DNA of 64,000 nucleotides from Silene conica. Taxonomy: Eukaryota > Streptophyta > Magnoliopsida > Caryophyllales > Caryophyllaceae. The translations under genes and the position numbers were made by a program. Every line of letters begins with the position of its first letter. Position 1 is the stretch's first letter. Below are positions 1 to 10,768 of this stretch, one piece after another. The stretch covers positions 76,010,861-76,074,860 of the forward strand of contig CM055316.2 of the NCBI GenBank assembly GCA_029255685.2. The letters are read 5' to 3'. The notes under the pieces are model-generated. The model made no database searches and had not been told where the DNA came from. It saw only the letters and a program-made list of their open reading frames with translations.

Positions 1-110
1 TGGGTTGTGCGCTGCTCTTGTTGGTTTTGCTTGCAGGTTTATAAGTAATAGCTACGGATTTAGCTAGGACAAAAAACAGGATTTACGGCCAAATACATGT
101 AAAATTAACG
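1..110. other. window edge, no gene recognised
   Basis: I see no convincing coding sequence here. It directly precedes the palindromic repeat array and may belong to the same transposon, whose left part lies outside the window. Confidence 0.3.
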
Positions 111-515
111 ACCGAACATGTAAAATTGGTGACCGTCGTCGGTCGCTAACCTTCTGTTTCTTTTTTTCCATTAGCGACCAAATAGCGACTGATAGTGGTC
201 GATAATTTAATTAGCGACCGAAGTCAGTAGCTAAATTAGAGACTGAAATCAGTCGCTAAATTAGCGACTGAAATTGGTCGCTAAATTAGCGACTGATATC
301 AGTCGCTAATTTAGCTACTGCAAATGGTCGCTAATTTAGCGACCATCGTTGGTCGCCCGTCTTATTTTTTTCGGTCGCTAAATTTGGCGACCAACTTCGG
401 TCGCTAAAAGCGACCATGCGTTGCGACTAAAGGTGGGCGACTGGACTTGATCGCTAAAATAGGAAGGGCGACTGAAAACGGTCGCTATTTTCAGTTGCAA
501 ATGGAAGTATCTGTT
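111..515. repeat. array of short palindromic gcgac/gtcgc repeats (CACTA-type subterminal region)
   Basis: About twenty copies of a word like gcgactgaaat or its complement alternate in both orientations, often as small palindromes such as gcgactgaaatcagtcgc. Dense short subterminal repeats of this kind are typical of CACTA (En/Spm) transposon ends, where they serve as transposase binding sites. Just after the array the text reads ttgtagttc, a decayed version of a CACTA right end (ttgtagtg). The left end is outside the window. The class is an inference; the repeat structure is seen directly. Confidence 0.55.
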
Positions 516-609
516 GTAGTTCTTTATGTTTATAGTTTAACATTGATTTTATTTTATTTTGATGAAAAAATCATAATTTTGACTTAACTATAAAATTAAA
601 GTTTAATAC
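516..609. other. short AT-rich intergenic spacer
   Basis: AT-rich sequence between the subterminal repeat array and the next MITE. No gene or motif is recognised. Confidence 0.4.
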
Positions 610-960
610 TCTCTCATATTCAACATAACATTCTCTATCTGTAGTGGGTTAGGTGATTTTTGTCTTAGAGAGAGGCAATATATTGTGGGGTATTATTGTG
701 AGAAGAAGTGATTAAAATAAGAATAAAATAAAAGTACTGTGGAATATTGTTGTGGGTGAGGCAATTAAAATAAGAATAAAATTTTATAAAAAAAGGAAAT
801 AAGGAAGGTATTGTGAATAGCCGAAAAGCAAATAGGGAATATTATTTTAAATACACTACTACAAAAAAGGTCTAAGACACCAATTATAAGACACCTGTTT
901 TTTTTCTAACAGATTTCTTAACGTAAGACACCGGTGATTTAATATAACAAGTTTGCAATG

Positions 961-1212
961 TTTAAATAAGAAATCTGTCCTTCAGAATCCGGTTTCCTAT
1001 ATTTTAATTTTCAATTTATTAATAACTAAGAAACCTGTCCTCCAAAATCCGGTTTCCTATATATTAATTTTCAATTTATTTAATAACTAAGAAACCTGTC
1101 CTCCAAAATCCGGTTTCCTATATATTAATTTTCAATTTATTTAATAACTAAGAAACCTGTCCTCCAAAATCCGGTTTCCTATATATTAATTTACAATTTA
1201 TTTAATAACTAA
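961..1212. repeat. tandem repeat, about four units of 60-61 bp
   Basis: The word gaaacctgtcctcc followed by aatccggtttcctat recurs at 970 (diverged), 1030, 1091 and 1152, a period of 60-61 bp, each with an AT-rich spacer. It lies inside the CACTA element and probably arose by slippage or unequal exchange there. Confidence 0.85.
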
Positions 1213-1550
1213 TAATAATAAATCATTCTTAAAAAATATATTGTTTAATTAATTCTACTAGATTCACCGAGTAATACATGCATACCTCTATCTCTTAACT
1301 TACTATAATCCACCGCCTAACACATTCTTTAAATAATAATTATCAATATCCACTTAAATATATCAAAGACACCGGGTGTAAATGAGAGTGGTGTCATAGA
1401 CAGGGGCGAACCCACCTTAGAACAAGGGGTAGCAGCCGCTACCCCTAACTTAAAAAAAATTGGTTTAAAAGACGGTTTTTTGCGATCCCAAATATTGATA
1501 AATAGTAGATAATTAAATGTTATCCCAATAAATCTACAGTAAATATCTTG

Positions 1551-1604
1551 TGGTTCAATGGTACAGCCATTAAATATCCTCCTGGTGGTTGTGGGTTCGA
1601 ATCC
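1551..1604 (+). repeat. tRNA-like A box and B box (SINE-type or tRNA-derived fragment)
   Basis: An A-box-like tggttcaatgg (1551-1561) and a perfect B box ggttcgaatcc (1594-1604) are spaced as in a tRNA gene. A run of T follows. I cannot fold a full cloverleaf or an acceptor stem, so this is not called as a tRNA gene. It is probably a tRNA-derived transposon fragment nested in the CACTA element. Confidence 0.5.
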
Positions 1605-1864
1605 CATTGCATGTATTGTTTTTTTTTTTTTTTAAAAAAAATGAACCATGCCAAAGACACCGGACATAAGACACCAGACATAATTGATAACAGGTATAAG
1701 TCAAAGACACCAGTTACTAATAAAACAAGTCTCTTTAATTGTTAGCTAAGATATCAGTTCCTCCAACAGGTTTCTTAACCAAAGACACCTATGACCTAAA
1801 CAGGTGTCTAAGGCCTTTTTCAACAGGTTTCTTTGGCCTTTTTTGTAGTAGTGATAGGAGGGAG

Positions 1865-2549
1865 TATAAGATTATATTTTAATGAAAGTTAATAGTTTAA
1901 AGAAAAAAGAAAGTTTTTTTTGTTTTTTTTTTTATTTAGACAAAAACATTTGAACGAAAAAATAAGAAAATTGTTATTCTCTTAGTAGTTAGGGAATTAA
2001 TTAAGAGTTCAATGTTATTTAATAGGAGTAAATATTAAATATAGATAGTGAACATTAATTAATTAGGATGTAAGTGAGAGAATTTAAATACGTGTTAATC
2101 TTTTACTCCGTAGTATATAAAGATGTAAACTCTTTCCCACTATAATTAATGATTACTCAAATATTTGAGTATGACACTTTGTCCCAAGTTTTGTAAAACC
2201 GTGCATTAACTATTTACAAAATACTACCTTTATCTTAAGGGAGAATGGATGATTTAATATTATTTAATAATTTAATATAAATATGATCCTTAATATGTTT
2301 ATTCCAAGACCCAACTCGAGTCTAAACAACAGTAAAAGTATTAGTACTATTTTACTATTTATTTATAAAACTCGGTTCAGACTTACCTATTTTTTCTATT
2401 TTATTCATAAAACTTAAAAACTTATCTTATCTATATATGGGATCCACACTTTTTACTCGCAATTACTGTTCGTGGGTCTCAAGTTGAATCTTGAAAACTC
2501 AAAACCTAATTTAAGGCAAGTCTCAACCACATACCACTTTATCCGAAAT
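1865..2549. other. AT-rich intergenic sequence
   Basis: No gene, RNA or clear transposon border is recognised. Short frames here show no protein-like composition. Confidence 0.4.
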
Positions 2550-2745
2550 CTTACGATAAGAGTATTGCAAGTCTTGAGACAAGACTTTAGCAAGTTTGAA
2601 GACAAGACTAACTCAAAACTACCAATAATCTACCAAAGTCTTAACAAAATTTTAAGTTGAGTCATGGATTGTCTTGGAAATCCAAGACTCAACTTAAGAC
2701 TTTGGGTGAGTCTTGATACCACTTTTCATGAAAATTATCCAATAA
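2550..2745. repeat. MITE-like dispersed repeat (also at 32078-32232)
   Basis: Rich in caagtcttgaga and its inverse ctcaacttaagactttgggtgagtc, forming a fold-back. A clearly related copy is at 32078-32232, so it is a dispersed family. I could not define a target duplication. Confidence 0.5.
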
Positions 2746-2860
2746 GCGGTTACCATATATCCATAGACGAAGCTATGCCGGAGCCGGTCGGGCCACTGTC
2801 CAGACTAGCTTTTTAAGAATAAGTAATAAATAAGCATACTAATTTTTAGTAAAAGTTGTG

Positions 2861-2925
2861 TGGTGTAATGGTTAGTGATAAAGTGGTAAGTACTTTATTT
2901 TGCAAGAGGTCAGGGGTTCGAGTAT
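2861..2925 (+). repeat. second tRNA-like A box/B box module
   Basis: An A-box-like tggtgtaatgg (2861-2871) and a B-box-like ggttcgagtat (2915-2925) lie about 45 bp apart. It resembles the module at 1551-1604 but is more decayed. It is probably SINE-derived; no cloverleaf is visible. Confidence 0.4.
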
Positions 2926-3145
2926 CATAAGTCCATAACTTGCATTTTAAGATTTATTTTTGAGTTTTTAACAATTTGATTATTGTTTTTGCTTATTATT
3001 AGAATATATATTTACCATATGTTTGATTGTCGTAATCAATATAGACTGTCATCTTTAATCATAGCAAGGCTAACATTATGTGATTGCATTAGTTATATTA
3101 ATTAAGCAAATACTATTGTATATAATAATGTACCCATGTGATTGT

Positions 3146-4239
3146 TTTTTTGAGGAAAAGGCTAAAACCTTACTTCATTAACAATAAATCATAAGCTACA
3201 ACAAAAAAAAAAAAAATATCATAAGCTACAACGACGTTTACGGCCGGCGGTAAAGAGCTCGACCACTCAACACGACCAACGACTCTAGGAAAAACATGGG
3301 CTAAAGCATTGGCCACACTATTAGTAACCCGACTCGTAAAAGACCAAATGACAGAACAAAACGAACTACAACAAACAAGAATATCCTTAATCAACCGGTA
3401 AAACGAATTTCGCCCCCTAGACTTATGTCTCAGAGCATTAATAACTTACAAGCAGTCACTTTCAACCTCCACCATGTCATGCCCCCGTCTTCGAGCTTCC
3501 TATACACTTTCGAAAATAGTTGTCGCCTCTGCTACATGGGGTTCCCACACCTCCTCCCGGGCACGAGAGAAACTCCACAGAACGTTTCCCGCGACACCAT
3601 GGCATACCCCTCCCCATCTCGTTCCTTCCCCTTCTTTCACCCCTGCATCCACATTCACTTTGACATAGCCCATCGACGGTCCAACCTAATGCACCCTCTC
3701 CCGCGGCTCCGCTTCATTCTGCCCAGCCAACGCAGACTTTCCCGCCACTCCATACGTCTCATTTATCTCGTAAATAAATGCACATCCTGACATCCATAAC
3801 CCGTTTGACCACGTGATTAGTATCCACTCTCCACCGTTCGAATATAATCTTATTCTTGTGTTCCCAAATTGCCCAACATCCCACCATGAATATGGCTTGC
3901 TCTTGCCGGTCCATCTCCCTCTACCGCATTTCAACCCAGTCGCGTAAACTTCCCCCACACCGCCCTTCGTCTTCAGCCATCACCAACCCCAACCACACTC
4001 CTTGGGCAAACTCGCACTCTCTGAAAATATGTAAGCTAGTTTCACAAGAATGATTACAAAAAGGGCAGAAAGAAACGTTACCTCGAACCCGAGACGCGAT
4101 GTTCCATCCCGTTGCAAGTGCTTCACTACATATAGCTGCCAGAAGAAAAGCTGCACTCGAGGCCATACTGGGACGTTCCAGAGCCTATTCCATAGCCATG
4201 TTTCCTTTTTCCCAATTCGACATGTCGCTCGTTATCCCT
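3146..4239 (-). mobile_element. 5'-truncated, decayed LINE (L1-type) with zf-RVT and RNase H remnants
   Basis: Read on the minus strand, the sequence gives fragments of a non-LTR retrotransposon C-terminus. First comes a zinc-binding reverse-transcriptase segment (about 4166-3921) with GWNIASRV, then CPFCNHSCET and HIFREC. An RNase H tail follows (about 3394-3170) with TNSVANALAHVFPRV and WSSSLPPAV. Frames are broken, so it is inactive. A T run at about 3145-3151 marks the poly(A) end. The direct repeat atgtgattgt flanks it (3136-3145 and 4240-4249), which fits target-primed insertion with 5' truncation. Confidence 0.75.
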
Positions 4240-4249
4240 ATGTGATTGT

Positions 4250-4604
4250 GTTTGGTCAAGCAATAAACTATTTTAATGATTTTATTTATTGCTTAAATTA
4301 GTACCAGGAATCTTTTATAAATATCGAGTAAATTTGTTAGAATAAAAGCAATACATAACTCAATAATTTTATAAGTATGTTTTATACTCTCTTAAAATTT
4401 TTATTAAACATAAAAAAGAACGTTGATATATTAGTGTGCCCTAATAAATAAGTATATATGGATAAAATAAAAATCAGTTCAGGTACAAATTTTGTCTTAA
4501 CTTCGTCCTCGCATATATCATTTCTTTTTGTAAAATTAACCTTAACAATATTTGTGAAATTGGAAAGAAATTTTGAGAGAAAAAGGTGAATAGCAATCCT
4601 TGTA
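4250..4604. other. AT-rich intergenic spacer
   Basis: No gene recognised. It ends with the 9-bp direct repeat atccttgta (4596-4604) that flanks the next element. Confidence 0.4.
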
Positions 4605-4800
4605 TAGTAAGTCTTGCTTGCGACGGGTCACCATTTGTGACGGATATTTTGTGAGATAAAATGAATACAAAATGAGTTAGTGGAGTAAGGGGACCACAGA
4701 AATAGTGTTGGAGAGAGAGAAAAAGTGGGTATTTTGTGAGAGAAAACGGTATCCGTCACAAGCTTGCGACGGATAGTGCCGTTGCAAATAAGAATTTGTG
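4605..4800. mobile_element. Mutator-type MITE, 196 bp
   Basis: Flanked by a perfect 9-bp duplication, atccttgta (4596-4604 and 4801-4809), the length made by Mutator-like transposases. The ends form imperfect inverted repeats of about 22 bp around cttgcttgcgacggg and ccgttgcaaataagaa. Related copies occur at 24115-24311 (reverse orientation) and 59828-59994. No coding capacity. Confidence 0.75.
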
Positions 4801-4809
4801 ATCCTTGTA

Positions 4810-5529
4810 ATCAAACATCCTAAATTGGGATATTTACTTAGAGGAATATGCCAAAATCACGTTCCTTTAAAATATCTTATATCACCCATAATAGGATGAT
4901 AAGAGTTGCAAATATCTGACCAATCACTATCCTGCTTTATTTCAAATCTTCCCAATTCTCAACAAATATCGTTGGCTCGTTGTTCATTTGGTTCATTGCC
5001 ACGTGTGGCAATCTACAAGTGCGAGGCCACTACTCCTTCACTCTAAAGCCATATGGGCTATGGCTCATTTGTGATGATAGGAAATTGAATAACTCCATTT
5101 TTTTGGTTAGACTTTGTGGGGCTAATCGGTCGAATCGAACTCGAATATACCTATAATTAAGCTTGATTAAAAACACTTGAGTTTGAGTTTGGGTTTGTAG
5201 TTAAATTTAAATTTGAGTTCTTGAAATCATGGCTCAGGATTGGCGCATACGATATCTTAGAAACGCGAACTTTTTGACTACTTTTTCAAAAATTATTTTA
5301 ATTTTAATATACTCCATAATTTTTAGTTAAAATTTCCAATTTAAATTAGTATTACTCTGTTTATTAGCTTAAAAAATACCTATGCTATTTTCCTTTTTTA
5401 AACCAATATTTTGTTATAAAATTGATATAATTTAAGTAAATATTATTGGTGAAAATTCAGTAATTTAAAAAATATGATATCAAATTAGCTTTCGAGTCGA
5501 CTTTGTTGGCTCGGACTCACCTTGGATTA
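4810..5529. other. intergenic; possible decayed hAT element around 5124-5950
   Basis: From about 5124 the text is rich in gagttcga/ctcgag words, and a matching stretch resumes after the solo LTR, to about 5950. This resembles a decayed hAT element interrupted by the Cassandra LTR. I found no convincing target duplication, so the borders are uncertain. No gene is seen. Confidence 0.3.
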
Positions 5530-5842
5530 TGTAACACCCCACGTTTATTGAAGAAGTTCTTTAATAAATTTACAAGACTTGTGTTTACAGATTGAAAATA
5601 CTACGCATATCAACAAATAACACTTTCTTTGCTGAAAACCCATGATAAGGAATTCACAATTAAGCATGTTTGTTGGAAAAAGTCTTAGGATAAGTGTCTT
5701 CTTGGGAATGTTTTCAAGATCCGCATGAGTGCGACCAAAATGCATTGCAAAATAACTATGTTGATTTGTGAGCCAAGTACACATCTAGACAAGCTACCGT
5801 GAATAACCGCTCTCGATCCATGGTTTGGGCTGTGGTGTTACA
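5530..5842 (+). mobile_element. Cassandra-type solo LTR carrying a 5S rRNA-like segment
   Basis: Begins tgtaacacccc and ends ggtgttaca, the usual LTR termini of Cassandra TRIM retrotransposons. The middle (about 5645-5730) aligns by eye with the 3' half of plant 5S rRNA (words like caattaagcatg, cttaggataag and cttcttgggaa), as known for Cassandra LTRs, which carry a 5S-derived internal promoter. The distal part contains gaccgctctcg-like text shared with 22137-22470. No internal domain or second LTR is present. The 5S part is too diverged to be a functional 5S gene. Confidence 0.7.
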
Positions 5843-6041
5843 AATCGATCTTAAGATTGAGATTGTTTTAATCGATCTCGAGTCGAGTCTTTATCAAGCC
5901 GTTTTTGAGGGATTATTAAGCAGGCTCGACTCATTTACCACTCTAATTATCATAAGACAGGGAAAATTAACATGAGTTTCAAATAAACATGAAATGGAAT
6001 TGGGTAAATTCTCCAAATTATTTAGTTTCCAAAATTTTATA

Positions 6042-6286
6042 CTCCCTCCAATTTTTTATTATCTTTCCCCTTTCCTTTTTGAAAAGTTTCATTCATTTTT
6101 TTTATTAATTTTTCTCTCCTAAAAAATTAACAACTCCCACTACTTTATTTACTCTTTATTCATTATTCATTCCTTATGGTCTTTTCTTTCCTATAAACTT
6201 TACAATTACAATATTTTATTTCTTTTATCCTCATTTTTCTTATTTTTTGTGTCCAAAAAGGGAAGATATTAGCAAATTGGAAAAAG
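6042..6286. mobile_element. decayed Stowaway-like MITE
   Basis: The left end ctccctccaatttt follows a TA, and the right end is a diverged inverse (aaattggaaaaag) before a TA. AT-rich and non-coding. Confidence 0.4.
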
Positions 6287-7073
6287 TATATGTTTCAACG
6301 ACTTAACACACGATTAAATAAAAGTATTACATATCAATTCGAATATAAAAGTAACATAAACCGTTTGATCATACATTAGGACAAAAGAAACATAAACGGT
6401 CTACTTCGGAGTCCGGACTAATTATTTTGTCCAATTTGATTTATGTTTTATTTGGACCATTAAATTGATGAGCCCCCTAAATAAGGCCAACAAGTCCTTG
6501 TACCACAACCACTTAAACCACTTAAACCATCCGTTCCCCTTTCTACATCATCCAACAGTTAAAAGCGTATGGGCCATCTTTTGTAGGATTAAACAGTGAA
6601 AGTTTACCCTTTTACATCACCCAATACTAGAAGTCTAGGACACTTGAAGTGTACTACCCACGTTGATACTCAAGTATTCCAGATATTTTACTTGGTATCC
6701 ACCAATCACATTCCCTTGTTTTCTATTGAAAAGATAATTTTCCAAGGAAGAGAAAAAAGAAAGCTTTATTTGATTATTTATAAGTGCAAATGTAGTCATA
6801 TGAATAGTTTATACTACTATGTTGTTAAATTTATTTAAAATGTGTCGGAGAATAAAAATGTGGATTGCGGTAGTGAAACTGACGATATACAACTAAGGTT
6901 CTTTTAACTATAATATTCTACAATAATACGGTAAAAGTAAAAAAGCGATGCAATGTTAGAGCATAAGAGGGTTATATGTAATTTCAGTAAGATGGTTATA
7001 CACTCATACCTGTCTTAAGGCTAAAACGAGTCAAATATTACCTCATTTACCCTAAGCTCAAAAAAAACTATGA
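6287..7073. other. AT-rich intergenic sequence
   Basis: No gene recognised. A small frame at 6596-6838 has no protein-like features. Confidence 0.4.
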
Positions 7074-7081
7074 CCTGTAAT

Positions 7082-7583
7082 TAGGGATGGCAGGGGTCGG
7101 GTCCTCGACCCAGACCCTAATAGGTCGGATATGGGTCTAAATTTTTGAGACCCGCTCGGGTATGGGTCTTATATGAACACTTTGGGTCCAGGTCCGGGTC
7201 TTGGTGTTGGGACTCTACCCGACCCTTATACCCTTATATTTATTAAAAAAAACACACAGTACACACGAACGTCAATAACCCAAATAACACACATACAAAC
7301 GACCCTTATCAGTTATCATTAATATACTATACGCATATCCAAATACCCATTAGGAATAATGAGAAATTGATGAAAATGCTAAGTTTGGGGAAAAAATTGT
7401 TTAGTCAAAGATAAAGTAGGCTCTAGGGTAGACCCTACCCGGGTCAGACCCTCTAGATCGATTATGGGTCCATTAATTTTAGACCATTTAGGGTCCCGCT
7501 CGAGTATGAGTCCAAGGTATGTGACTTGGGTCGGGTCCGGGTCTTGCTGGACCCTACCCATACTCGACCCGTTGCCAACCCTA
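7082..7583. mobile_element. non-autonomous hAT element, 502 bp
   Basis: Ends tagggatggca and ttgccaaccct(a) are inverted repeats, flanked by a perfect 8-bp duplication cctgtaat (7074-7081 and 7584-7591), which is diagnostic of hAT. The two ends are packed with gggtc/gaccc words, and the centre is AT-rich. No transposase. Confidence 0.85.
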
Positions 7584-7959
7584 CCTGTAATATACCTTTA
7601 CAGATTTTAACCCCACATGAATCATTCCCGACTCGAAATAGCACAAATTGATAACAAGTGATGCCAAAGCAAACTAGATTGATATCAAAATGAAATTGAA
7701 ACTAAGATCCATTCCAGTAAAACTGAATTAATATTACCTGATTCTAAACCGAAACAAAAACGTTTATTAAGCCTAATTATAATAAAAAGAAATGTGCCAA
7801 AAGTGTACCATATTTACTAAATGAAAAAGAAATGTGCAAAAAGTGTACCATGTTTTTGTAAATGAATGTGTTCCATTAAAAAGGAATAAAAAAAATGAAG
7901 AATGAATTAAACCAAAAATATCCCATTGAATCCAAAATAATAATAGAAGTACGGCAGTG

Positions 7960-9170
7960 GGGTTACTAAATAAGACCCATCTAGAAAAAGCAACATAATC
8001 TTTGGTACGTATTAGATTAAGACACCAAGGAACCAAGGAGTCAAACATTTGACACCCACATAAATACACAATTAGTCAATTAGTAATTAGACTCTTCACT
8101 TATTAGGTGTTACCCAAAAAGGATAGACTAGTCCACAATTCCACACTCTTTACTTCCACTCATTCACTTATACTCCCTCCGTTCGATTCCATTTCGCAGG
8201 TTTGCTTTTTCACGTTTGGCAACGCACATTTTACATGTTAAATATCTTTAGCTACGTAGTTGCAAAAATTATAAAAGTTAGATATTTTCAATGTACTCGT
8301 AAAGACGAATCAAACAAGACCCCACATGAATATGTTTTCTCTTACGTATTAGGAGAAAATTGAGATTAAATGTCCACTTGTGAATAGTGTACAAAAAGCA
8401 AACCTGCGAAGTGGAATCGCAATGAGGGAGTACAAATATTGACAAAAATGGTAAAAGTATAAAAGTGGGTCCCCTGTTAACAAAAACCTTAACCAATCAA
8501 TGTCTTAATCATGCAATAGTGAAAGTGTTGGCTTAAATGTTAAAACATCGATACGTTGTTTATTACCGTAAGTCTTATTGAAAACAGACATATCCGTCTT
8601 AAGTTGAAAACGGGATAAGATAAAAATAAATTGGCTAGGGAGTAACATAATGTTTTTGTCTTATATTACTACTTGGGTATTATTTGAACCGTTTTTGGCT
8701 TATAACGGATATGTCGATCTTCAATGAGAATTTGTGTACTTTGATTAGATGTTTAGATATTTCTATTCCTCTGTTTTTATTTCCCTCCCAAAACAGAGGT
8801 GTAAGCTTTGAATTAGTACGCGGTAATATTCATGATCTGAGTTTGAAACCCTTCAGCATCGATAATTCCATCGTAGTTCCCCTTGTCGAAATAACACACA
8901 CAAGGGTTTCGATTTGAGAATTGAAGAAAGAATTGGAATGAGTTTTCAATATTTATTTGACAAAAAAAGTAATTACATGAACAAAAAGAAACAAACAACT
9001 TGATTATTGTTTGATTCATACATATGCTATATGCTTTTATCTATCTTATTGTATCACACAACACAAACTAATTAATAAAAGAATTAATCAAACCAAAACT
9101 TTTTTTTTTGTTGCACATGATAATTGACAATTTGACAGACTCCAATAATTAATAAAATTGCAAACTTTCC
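7960..9170 (-). repeat. conserved 3'-flank block of CBF-like copy 1
   Basis: Words such as acccatctagaaaaagca, aaggatagacta.tccaca, attgacaaaaatggtaaaa and tccctcccaaaacagag recur in the same order downstream of all five CBF-like genes. This copy is interrupted by a Stowaway element (8173-8430). It probably includes the 3'UTR near the gene. No reading frame is conserved among the copies. Confidence 0.65.
8173..8430. mobile_element. Stowaway MITE, 258 bp
   Basis: Starts ctccctccgttcgattcc and ends with its inverse ggaatcgcaatgagggag, between TA dinucleotides (8171-8172 and 8431-8432). The interior matches the element at 51442-51700 in reverse orientation (for example gtactcgtaaagacgaatcaaacaagacccc). 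It sits in the conserved 3' block of copy 1, where the other copies have no insertion. Confidence 0.8.
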
Positions 9171-9815
9171 TTAAAAAGAGTAATTCCAAAGTGACATGTC
9201 AGCACCTTGAAAATCCACATCATCAAGATTATAACTGTAGTTACTTGAACTACTTGGCTGATGTGGCGGTAACATACCGAGTCCCTCGTACATGTCAGCC
9301 ATCAAACCCGGCATATTGAACACCATATCCTCATCCATATAATCCATACCCTGCTTCGCTTGTTGTTGTTCCCCATTCTTATCATCCCCCGGCGGCTGTG
9401 GAGGCGGCGCATCGAGCAGCTCTATCGTAGGACGAAATGCCTGCGCCGCCTCAGCCGCCGCTTTCTGAATGTCTTTGAGATCAGTGGAAGCCGGAACAGG
9501 GAGTCGCCAGACAGAGTCAGCAAAGTTAAGACAAGCACCTTCACGACCACGTAACGCAATGGCAGCCACGTCATGAGCACGTGCAGCCATTTCAGGTGTA
9601 AGGTAGGTACCTAACCATAATCGGTTTTTACTATTAGGCAATCGGACCTCACTGACCCATTTAGTAGACCTCCGTTGTCGGACGCCACGGTAAATTGGGT
9701 GGCGAGTTTCCTTGAACTTTTTTCTACCAGCCCTTTTTTTCGGGTTGGCAGATGCTAACATGAGCCCATTCGAGTCCTCGTCAGACGAGGGTCCGTTGTC
9801 GTAATTGTAACTCAT
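9171..9815 (-). CDS. DREB1: DREB1/CBF-like AP2/ERF transcription factor, copy 1
   Basis: Intronless, 214 residues. DREB1/CBF proteins bind CRT/DRE promoter elements and switch on cold and drought response genes. Residues 25-40 resemble the CBF signature before the AP2 domain ([16 protein letters not shown]; the family usually has PKKPAGR). The AP2 domain is at about 41-98, DSVWR (family DSAWR) at 100-104, an acidic C-terminal region follows, and the protein ends LWNYSF, like the LWSY end of CBFs. AP2 position 14 is Val as in DREBs, but position 19 is Leu (residue 59) instead of Glu. It is the most diverged copy and the only one with YRGVRQR. The frame stays open upstream to 10124 but crosses the TATA box, so I start at the conserved MSYNY. 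Confidence 0.92.
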   Translation of the reverse strand: MSYNYDNGPSSDEDSNGLMLASANPKKRAGRKKFKETRHPIYRGVRQRRSTKWVSEVRLPNSKNRLWLGTYLTPEMAARAHDVAAIALRGREGACLNFADSVWRLPVPASTDLKDIQKAAAEAAQAFRPTIELLDAPPPQPPGDDKNGEQQQAKQGMDYMDEDMVFNMPGLMADMYEGLGMLPPHQPSSSSNYSYNLDDVDFQGADMSLWNYSF

Positions 9816-10250
9816 TATCTTTCGATTAAGTACCGGCACGACAGTTAGGTAGTACCGTAGTAGTGATGTTGTTGTGAATTGTGATGGTATATTATTATTA
9901 TTAATTAATTTTAGTTGTGGAAAGTAGGAGAGGAAAGGGAGTATATTTATAGGAAGTAGGAGTGTTAACTGTGAAGTAACGGAATAATAAGTGAAAGAAC
10001 GCGCGGAGATTGGAACAGCTGGGATTAAGGGTATGATGATGTGGAGGAGAGAGGAATTTTGTTTGTGGTTCTTGTGAGCTTTCTCAGGTGCCGTGGGTCC
10101 CGGCGTAATACAATAATTATGCAATTTTTGAGTTTTACACGTTCTACTCTTTTCTTTCTTCTTCTCATTTTTACAGCAAGTAAAATTGTTGCTACTTTCC
10201 TCATCAATGGTAATTCATTTTTTACCTACTTGGTCGGTCCGTTGTAAATA
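9816..10250 (-). promoter_or_regulatory. promoter of CBF-like copy 1
   Basis: TATA box (tatatttata on the plus strand, 9942-9951), about 130 bp upstream of the ATG. Further up are a CGCG box acgcgcgg (9999-10006), a CAMTA-type core as known in Arabidopsis CBF promoters, and E-boxes cagctg (10016-10021) and caggtg (10085-10090), possible ICE/MYC sites. The same order is found upstream of the other copies, and similarity with copy 5 continues to about 10250. Binding by these factors is inference from motifs. Confidence 0.65.
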
Positions 10251-10525
10251 AAGTAACACCGGGGACAAGTGGACAACCAATCCTATACCGTAGCAACGTT
10301 AAGGCATTATGTTTACGAAATCTAGGTGCGGAATTCAAGCTCATTGCGAAGAAGGCAGAAGACGGAGGAAACGACACAAAAAGCATGCAATTCCGTTAAG
10401 AAATGAAGGCGGAAATATAGATATTTGAAGGTTGGGTACTTGAAGGGGGTCATTTGCAGCGAAGATGAAGAAGAATGGGATTTTAATTGATCAAACGCGG
10501 ATTTTTGTAAAGCGGCCACCGATAG
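10251..10525. other. intergenic, unrecognised
   Basis: Higher GC than the surroundings and free of obvious repeats. It could be a gene relic interrupted by the TRIM at 10526, but I recognise no domain in any frame. Confidence 0.3.
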
Positions 10526-10768
10526 TAATAGGAATATTAATAATAGTTGAGCCTCAACCATTACCTTAAGGTTTTGGTTGAGATGGTTCATCTATCATGG
10601 TATCAGAGCCAGTGTGTCCAAAGGTCACGGGTTTGAACCCGGGCAACCTCAAAACCTCTCGAAAACTCACGAAGTGGAAACTCAACACACGGTACGGGGG
10701 CCTGTGCAAACTAATAGTTGAGCCTCAACCATTACCTTAATGTTTTGGTTGAAATGGTTCATCTATCA
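10526..10768 (+). mobile_element. TRIM retrotransposon with deleted 3' part
   Basis: The left LTR (10526-10597, about 72 bp) is followed at once by tggtatcagagcca, a primer-binding site complementary to initiator Met tRNA. The right LTR (about 10712-10768) lacks its first bases, and the polypurine tract seen in the relative at 49924-50215 is missing. A deletion between two short ctaa/taatag matches explains this. Flanks gatag/gataa may be a diverged 5-bp target duplication. No coding capacity. Confidence 0.75.

Larger units (their letters stand above)
854..1853. mobile_element. non-autonomous CACTA (En/Spm) element, 1,000 bp
   Basis: The left end is cactactacaaaaaa and the right end is its inverse, ttttttgtagtagtg. 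The element is flanked by a perfect 3-bp target duplication, ata (851-853 and 1854-1856). This is the textbook signature of a CACTA transposon. No transposase is encoded. Inside are repeated aagacacc words near both ends, a 61-bp tandem array (about 961-1210) and a tRNA-like module. It would need transposase supplied by another element. Confidence 0.85.
610..1864. mobile_element. Stowaway-like MITE split by a CACTA insertion
   Basis: Starts with ctctctc after a TA and ends with ggagggag before a TA. Its body (words such as attgtggggtattattgtg and gattaaaataag) matches the element at 22482-22717, so this is a repeat family. The MITE is interrupted close to its right end by the CACTA element at 854-1853, so the MITE is the older insertion. 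Positions 610-853 and 1857-1864 are the two MITE pieces. Confidence 0.55.

Noticed and set aside
111..515. CRISPR-like array
   Set aside because: The repeats are short palindromes without unique spacers of fixed length, in a plant sequence; they fit transposon subterminal repeats.
1551..1620. tRNA gene
   Set aside because: A and B boxes are present, but no acceptor stem or anticodon arm can be folded.
5645..5730. 5S rRNA gene
   Set aside because: Only part of 5S is recognisable and highly diverged, and it lies within LTR-like ends. The same holds for 22280-22355.
9816..10124. 103-residue N-terminal extension of CBF-like copy 1
   Set aside because: The frame is open by chance through the leader and TATA box. 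The other four copies start at the same MSYNY, and the extension has no conserved residues.
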